Origin: Otatea glauca
Lineage: Eukaryota > Streptophyta > Magnoliopsida > Poales > Poaceae
Length of the DNA stretch: 64,000 nt
Assembly (NCBI GenBank): GCA_036346275.1
Contig: CM070719.1
Coordinates: forward strand, 14,735,185 to 14,799,184
Direction: 5' to 3'
In this document: in pieces, positions 57,946-64,000 of the stretch
Numbering within the stretch: the first letter of the stretch is position 1
Layout: every line of letters starts with the position of its first letter
Translations under genes and position numbers: made by a program
Notes under the pieces: generated by a model
What the model was told of the DNA's origin: nothing
The model's input: only the letters and a program-made list of their open reading frames with translations
The model's database searches: none

Positions 57946-58555
57946 ACGATTAAAACCCTATTTTCCATTTAGGCCCTTTATAATAAATTCGCGACCATGC
58001 GTTGATACCTATTTGAACGGTTAGATCTCCAACTAGTTCAGTCAATGATGTTCAAACTCTTGCTTCACACTAGTCATCGTCGACCAGTGAAATGCCCACC
58101 CCGACCAGCAAACTAGTTGGGGACAAGCGGTTTTTCCTACACAGGTCTCCGTACGGATAGTTATCTGACAGAAACACGCAACTACCTAGAAGTTATCGTC
58201 AATAAAGGCGTCCTTTGGTGAGAAGACACCGTTTGGCGGGAAGGCGTCCCCCGGTTACCCGACACCCTTTTGGAATTCAATTGCCGCCTCTTCATCACAG
58301 ATAAATAGGGGGCCAACCCTCGCTATTGGAGACATCTAGCATCATCTGCAATCCCACATTTTGACATCAAACATCATCTGTAATCTGTGATTAACCCTCT
58401 GTAATCACGTAGATCATCTTGTACTTAGAACATTTTGTCACAGCCTCTTGGCTAAAAGAAGCATTCCCATTTTCTCCATTTCGATATCCAGGGGCCCACA
58501 TCTTATAAATTTTACGTAAGCTCTGTTAAGAGACTCAAGGTCTTGGACATCGACA
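57946..58555 (+). mobile_element. LTR of another gypsy element (E)
   Basis: It contains a TATA-like AGATAAATAGGGG near 58300, a CATCATCTGCAATC/CATCATCTGTAATC repeat at 58340-58395, and ends ACATCGACA. It is followed two bases later by TGGCGCTAGAAGGAGGG (58558-58574), a PBS-like sequence different from the Met type and of the kind found in Tat/Athila-like elements. The left boundary is inferred from the end of element C similarity. Confidence 0.6.
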
Positions 58556-58607
58556 GTTGGCGCTAGAAGGAGGGCCTCCGGATACTAAAATCAAGAAATT
58601 CTTCATA

Positions 58608-59090
58608 ATGGACGAGGAAAATTAGTTCGACCTCGCCGATTACGCCCATCTTATTACTGATGATGAGCCAACAGAGGAACAATGTAAGTGTGATTTCTAT
58701 TCTGAATATGTTACTGCGAAGTAAGCAATGATCAAGGCAGAAGTTGAGGTCGAAGAGCAATTATCCCACTCTCCAAAAGCCTCGGAAGATCATCTCCAAG
58801 GTTTGGACTACACACCTTCATCGGATGAAGATGGAGGATTAACGCCCTCTGTTTACTCGGTTCTCTGCGCTTGCGCGGTCACCAGTGAAGTAGATGGGCA
58901 GCAGGTTGAACGTGAAGAACATGAAGCCTAGGAAATTGCCCAAAAAATTGCTCAAAGTGAATACGAGCAGCGTAGGGCAGATAAGCAAAAAATCTATTGA
59001 CGAGGCTCGACACTCATATTTTCAAAATCAACCAAGCACCTCATGGAGACTTCAAGTTTCTAGGGGATAGCCTCGTCAAGGTACATTCAT
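58608..59090 (+). pseudogene. gag start of element E (broken)
   Basis: After the PBS, the ATG at 58608 gives MDEEN, a TAG, then FDLADYAHLITDDEPTEEQC, a second TAG, and IKAEVEVEEQLSHSPKASED, with a third TAG at 58929-58931 before EIAQKIAQSEYEQRRADKQK. An acidic N-terminus of this sort is common in gag of grass Tat-like elements. It is cut off before 59113 by a copia-type LTR. Confidence 0.5.
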
Positions 59091-59112
59091 TACGCCAACT
59101 CCACCATGTTAG

Positions 59113-59963
59113 TGTTATGCCCTCGAGGCAATCATTTAGATGATTGTAACATGACTATGTTTATGAATAATAATATGATTATTGGTCCAATGAATGTATA
59201 TCATTGTATTGATCAACAAGTATGTGACTTGCTTATGAAGCTCTTTACTTATTGATGTAATTCGATAAATATCTCTGATCGGATATCATCATATAGGACA
59301 ACGATGAATAGATCAGCGCATATAGTGATCGATGATCATGGGATACGGAGATATCATCTATACATTGTGGACGCATGTTGAAGAACATGGGTTAGATAGA
59401 CCCGCAATGGGACACAGCGAGAATGTTACATTCTTATGTGTCATCAGTGTATCTCATACATAGTAGATGTATGATCCTTAGACCTGAGATTGTCATATTC
59501 CCTACATGTGTAATAATTTTCCTTGGGGCTATCAAACACTACTTCCTAACCGGATTATAAAGGTAGCTTTCATGTTTACTATAAAGCGTGCGAGAGGAAG
59601 TGGCGATCAAGATGGAATTTGCCACTCCAATGAAACGGAGATATATGACAAGGCCACTTGTGTGATATGATTAAGGAAGTGCATGGCCATGCCGTGATTG
59701 AGGAGTCAATCACAACTTATTAATATATCACGGATATGAGAGATGGATTGAATCATCAAAGGATGACATGCTTCTTGCCTTGAGTTCAATCTTCATATAC
59801 TTGGCAAAGGGATTATTACATGAGTACTTTTGATAGGTTCTGTCCGATTTGATCATAGTATGTTTGGGAGTTGGCATGCTTTGCAAGGAGCCGCTACCAA
59901 CTATTGGATTGAAAAGGAGTTTTCCGAATCCATGTCCAAGCGTACGTGAACCTGCAGGGTCAC
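59113..59963 (+). mobile_element. Copia-type LTR, truncated by LTR B2
   Basis: It starts TGTTATGCCCTCGAGGCAAT, with TACATTCTTATGTGTCATCA, AAGGCCACTTGTGTGATATG, TTTGATAGGTTCTGTCCGAT and ACCTGCAGGGTCAC in the order known from grass copia LTRs. It is cut at 59963 by the start of LTR B2. GTTAG (59108-59112) would be the left duplication. Confidence 0.7.
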
Positions 59964-62900
59964 TGTAACATCCCAAAATTTGGGTTTTCAAAAATCTTTT
60001 GTTTAGTTCATCTTTTCAAAAATCCCCGCGGATTTTCTCTCTTTAATAAAGCTTAATCTGAATTTTTCTAATGCTAAAATAATTTAATTTGACTAATATA
60101 AACTTCAATTAAAATAAATTTAGTTTTATTTGAGTTCATTGTGCTTCAAGGAATTTTCTGTAATTTTTTAATGATTTTTCGGAGTTCGTTTGCTATTTAT
60201 TTGGAATTAATTTAAATTAAACCTTTTGTTAAATTTAATTAAATACTGCAAAATTTTAAATAAAGTTTGGTTAAAAATAATTTATTTGAGATCCAAATGT
60301 CTTAAAATATTTTCTGGAATTTTTTAGAATTTTTTTGGTATTTTTATTGCTCTAAACGAATTATTTTAATTTGGAATTATTTTAATTCGAAATTGTTCTA
60401 AATCGACGTGGCAGCTCGAGGCGGCCACGTCATCGCCCAACCTCAGCCCTCGGATCTCCATCAAGCGCACTGAGAATCGCCACGTCATCCCTTCTTTGTT
60501 TATTGCGCGCCAGGTGTTCGATCCGATCCGTTTTCAATCCAAATTCGGTTTTTCTTCGTGTATCCTTGTAGGGCACAACTCCCTAGCCTATATAAGTGTC
60601 CTAAGACCCCTCCCACGCACCCCTAATCCCCAGAGCTCCTCCCAAACCCTAAAAATTGCAGACATTGTCTTCCGGTGCGCCGCCATCATCGGTCGATATT
60701 GGCATCGCGTTCCCTGTCATCTCGCTGAGTTTTTTTGAAATCCGCTCATGTCATCTCGTGCCATATGGTCCAGTCTAGCTCTCCACCAAATTTTGTGCAG
60801 TTTCATCTAGGAAATCAAAAGTTACGGCCGTTCCAATCTCGAATCTTGCCGTCGCCCGTTCTCCTTCGTTTTTGTGAGTTTGACCGTGAAATTTATTCTG
60901 TAGACTCATCTTGATGTCCTCTACATGTTGCTCACCCTAACTCAAGGTTTTGTCCTCGGGATTTCTGCAGAAAATTCAATCTTCCCGATCGATTTGCGTC
61001 GTCTGTGAAAAACTTCGTCGTGCGTTCCCCGTTGATCGAGAAGGTAAAACTCAGATCCGTTCACGTCATATTGTGCCAAATGATCCCAGATAGCTCTCTG
61101 AAAAATTTGATTAGGTTTCATCCATTATTTTAATAGTTATGACCGTTTGATCTATTAGCTTTAACAGCCATTCATCGGTAGTTTGTGAACTGTCCATTGG
61201 GTTGCCGCCAAATCCACTTATACCGTTGAGATCGTCTCGCCGCGTTCTACGTGGTGCTCACTTCCCCTTTGCTGTTCCATCCACCGAAAATTTTAATATT
61301 CGTTAGCCGCCTTTAAATCGATCTGCGCGCCGTCTTTTGCCGCCAACCATCTTAGTTCGCCTTGGTCGTGTCATCATGTCCGATGAGCCATCATTCTCTG
61401 GTTTGCTCATCTTTAGAGTTCATTTGGTCTTGGTTGCCATCAAAGCCATAATCTAGTATCTAGCAGTAAATCGTTCAATCCAGTTCTTTTGTTATCGGAT
61501 CTTGTTTGATTAACCACCCTTGGTAATATTTTATCGCAGAGCCAACCCTACCTATCCTATCCCTATGCCAAGTGGATCTATCATGAGTCGTTCCTCTCAA
61601 CCCTAATTGAACCTTGTGTCCAATCATGCGTTGACGATGCATCATGTCATTTAAACCTCGCAACTCATGAGATCAATCCTGTGCCATATCATATCCTTGC
61701 TACCATATCATTGTACCGACGATCGACATCTCATCTTTGCATGAGTGTCCTGTCATTGCTTCGCTATCTTTGCATGTGTGCATGCTCGCAAAAGCCCTAG
61801 TGCAATATCATCATCCTCTCTATCGCCTTATTGTAATCTAAACCCATCACCTATGAGTTTAGCCTTGTCTTCATTTCCTCGCGGCTTTGTCATCGTCAAG
61901 CCTCTTGATCGACGTATGACTGATCTCAGATCGAATCGCATGAATGTGGACCACTTGTCCATGTCCTATTCTTGAAAATCTAATCTGCCATTGACCTAGA
62001 AGTCATTCGTGGACTTGGTCGATAGACCATTGGCCATATGTCATATCCTTGTGACATATCTAATCTATTAGTCTATCTTTCTTTTGTTTGACTGTATATC
62101 TGTTTAGTCAACAAAAATCATCATTGAGCATCAGCTTAGTTCATTGCGAACTAACGTATCTTTATGGACCGGTTTATAGATCGAGCCCATATGTCATTGT
62201 CTATCCAATCAAGATAATAACTTGGAAGAAATATTCTTTGGAATATTATTATTTCTTTCTCAGTTATCAGTCTTTTCCTTTTTGGTGTACCCCGAAAGCT
62301 CATTCTCTTTTGTCTAATCTTTGATCTAATCCATTCAAGTTCCTAAATTCATCTGAGCCTTTGTGATCTAATACTATCCGTTCTCAATTTGGATTTTATT
62401 TGATTTATCTTTTGAGTTGGTTTGTATTTGCTTCTTCTTTAATCGTTAGACGTATCGTCCGGAAGTTGTTCTAAGGAGCTGAAGATTAAGAAGGTAAAGA
62501 TTGAAGATCGAAGATCAAGAATCAAAGATAAAGAGTAAAGAACAGTAAAAATCGCAAGGGCCAGGCAAGTTGTGCTTTGATCATGTTGAACCCATGTTTA
62601 TAAAATTGCTATATTTGTTTTACCCTATTGCATATTATTTCAAGTGTACAATTGTTTCAAATTAAATTGGGACTTAGCTATTATACCAATTTGATCTACA
62701 CCCTACCTTGTCATTTGTATGCCATGATCTATTGTCACCTAGATTGGTTCAATATAGTTGGTTAGTAATTATAATCAACATGGGATGGTTAGTCCGTATT
62801 AGTTGCTTAGCCATGCCACGTCATCACATGTATTGGAATCATTGATAATTAATCTTGATTAATGGAATATGGAACAATGTTATGAACTTGTGTGTCATGT

Positions 62901-64000
62901 GGGATCACACGATGAGATTGAGTTGTTGTGACGAGTCATGTCACGCAACAATGTTGAATTGTCGATGGCACGTGGTGCTTGGTAATCAACAGGGTGATAA
63001 TCACTTAGATTGGGGCAAGTGACAAGGGGCGAGTATGCCAAGGTGGGCCCGATGGGCAGAAGGTATGTGGATGTCTTGCCCTGATCATTCTAAGGACTTA
63101 ACCTTGCAAGCCTTTGACCCGAGTCAATTATGCAACCACATGTCTGGTATGGGCCAGCCTAGCTGATTAATTTGCAATGTCTTAACTTTGGTACTATCGT
63201 GGTCGGTGTGAGTTCCCGAGTTATGGAGTAATTCACATGGTGCACGAGGGGGGCCCTGGATGTGGTAACCAGTCCCACCAGTGTTGAAACCTTAGCGGGT
63301 AGTATCGGGTTAAGCCAGAGCATTGTAAAGGCTTTGTCGTGATCTCTCTGCCGGCACACCAAAGGAAGTGTGCTAATAGCTTGGCAACAAGGGACGATCA
63401 TGTCGTGTGGGTAAAGTGCATAACCTTTGCAGTGTGAATCTATTCGAATAGCCGTGCTCATGGTATTGAGCAATGCTCGGAATTACTGATTAATGGTTAG
63501 ACTTTTGTTAAACAAAACTTATTGGGATGGCGGGATGCCATGGAAAGTGGAAATTGACTTAGGTTTGGAAACTTGGTTTACTTGAAATCTTGAATCTATC
63601 TATTCTGTTATTTGTTTTACGATCTTTACAATCTATTTATTGTATTTGTTCATAAATCTTTCTTCTTGCAAAATAGCCATAATAGCCTTTTCCTTTGGAA
63701 TAAGCCTTGCATATAGTTACATAGAATTGCATTACATGCACAACTTGTTGAGTGCTTTATGTACTCACCCCTTGCAACACACAAAATCATCGAGTTGAGG
63801 AGAAGACTACAACTTGAAGGAGGAGAAGTTCTACGAGGAGGCGAATATCTAGGAGTTGAACCTTGTCGGTTGCTGTGGCATATTGATGGGATTAAATCGA
63901 CATTCTTCATTCATTGCTATTTATTTAATTTGAGTTGAAGCCACCAAGGCCTCGCAAGTGTAAGTTTGACCTAAAGGTCGTTTAATAGTTCTATATTAAT
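59964..64000 (+). mobile_element. Second copy of LTR B (B2), runs off the window
   Basis: It starts TGTAACATCCCAAAATTTG and is collinear with 39919-41678 and then with 52886-55290, with the empty element-A target at about 61697. TATATAAG is at 60589-60596. 4037 bp are visible. It has no coding sequence. Whether it is a solo LTR or the 5' LTR of a full element cannot be seen. Confidence 0.9.

Noticed and set aside
58340..58400. Possible short tandem repeat or CRISPR-like array
   Set aside because: Only two similar CATCATCTG..AATC units, within an LTR of a plant gypsy element.

Overview
The window is nuclear DNA of a flowering plant, almost certainly a grass. It holds one intron-rich host gene embedded in nested transposable elements: Ty3/gypsy chromovirus (Tekay/Del-like) and Tat-like LTR elements, copia-type LTRs, hAT transposons with 8-bp target duplications, and a SINE-like insertion. 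Nothing bacterial was seen, and no tRNA, rRNA or CRISPR. The species cannot be named from the sequence.

Layout. 1-1767: end of a Tekay-type LTR inserted into a Tat-like element. 1768-10300: two degraded Tat-like copies on the minus strand, joined head to tail at about 7300; downstream of pol lies an oppositely oriented, spliced-looking ORF. 10720-12700: an old minus-strand LTR split by an 813-bp hAT element with a perfect 8-bp duplication. 12700-15370: mostly unassignable intergenic DNA. 15372-26517: a 16-exon minus-strand gene for a MUT9-like/HD16-EL1-type casein kinase 1, the only apparently intact host gene. Its introns hold several small elements. 26925-31987: a complete 5.06-kb hAT transposon with a perfect 8-bp duplication (GGGACGAC) and a broken transposase, sitting about 400 bp upstream of the kinase start codon. 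32200-33010: GC-rich repeat with a SINE-like insertion, then an unrecognised coding fragment. 33050-36365: an LTR-like sequence interrupted by a clean solo LTR (34480-36111).

36366-58000 is a three-level nest. Element C (Tekay type, with an extra 242-codon ORF before gag) has its gag split by a 4.2-kb solo LTR (B), which is itself split by a full Tekay-type element (A, 41679-52885, both LTRs, PBS, PPT, gag-pol and chromodomain). The duplications at both levels are visible, and a second copy of LTR B at 59964-64000 shows the empty site. 57946-59963 holds a fragment of another gypsy element and a truncated copia-type LTR.

The most interesting relation is that the kinase gene carries two insertions of apparently one hAT family: the large element just upstream and a 348-bp deletion derivative in intron 12. 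Annotation rests on reading the sequence only. Kinase exon joints were checked for GT-AG borders and phase continuity (1809 nt, 602 codons plus stop); outer boundaries of old repeats are approximate.
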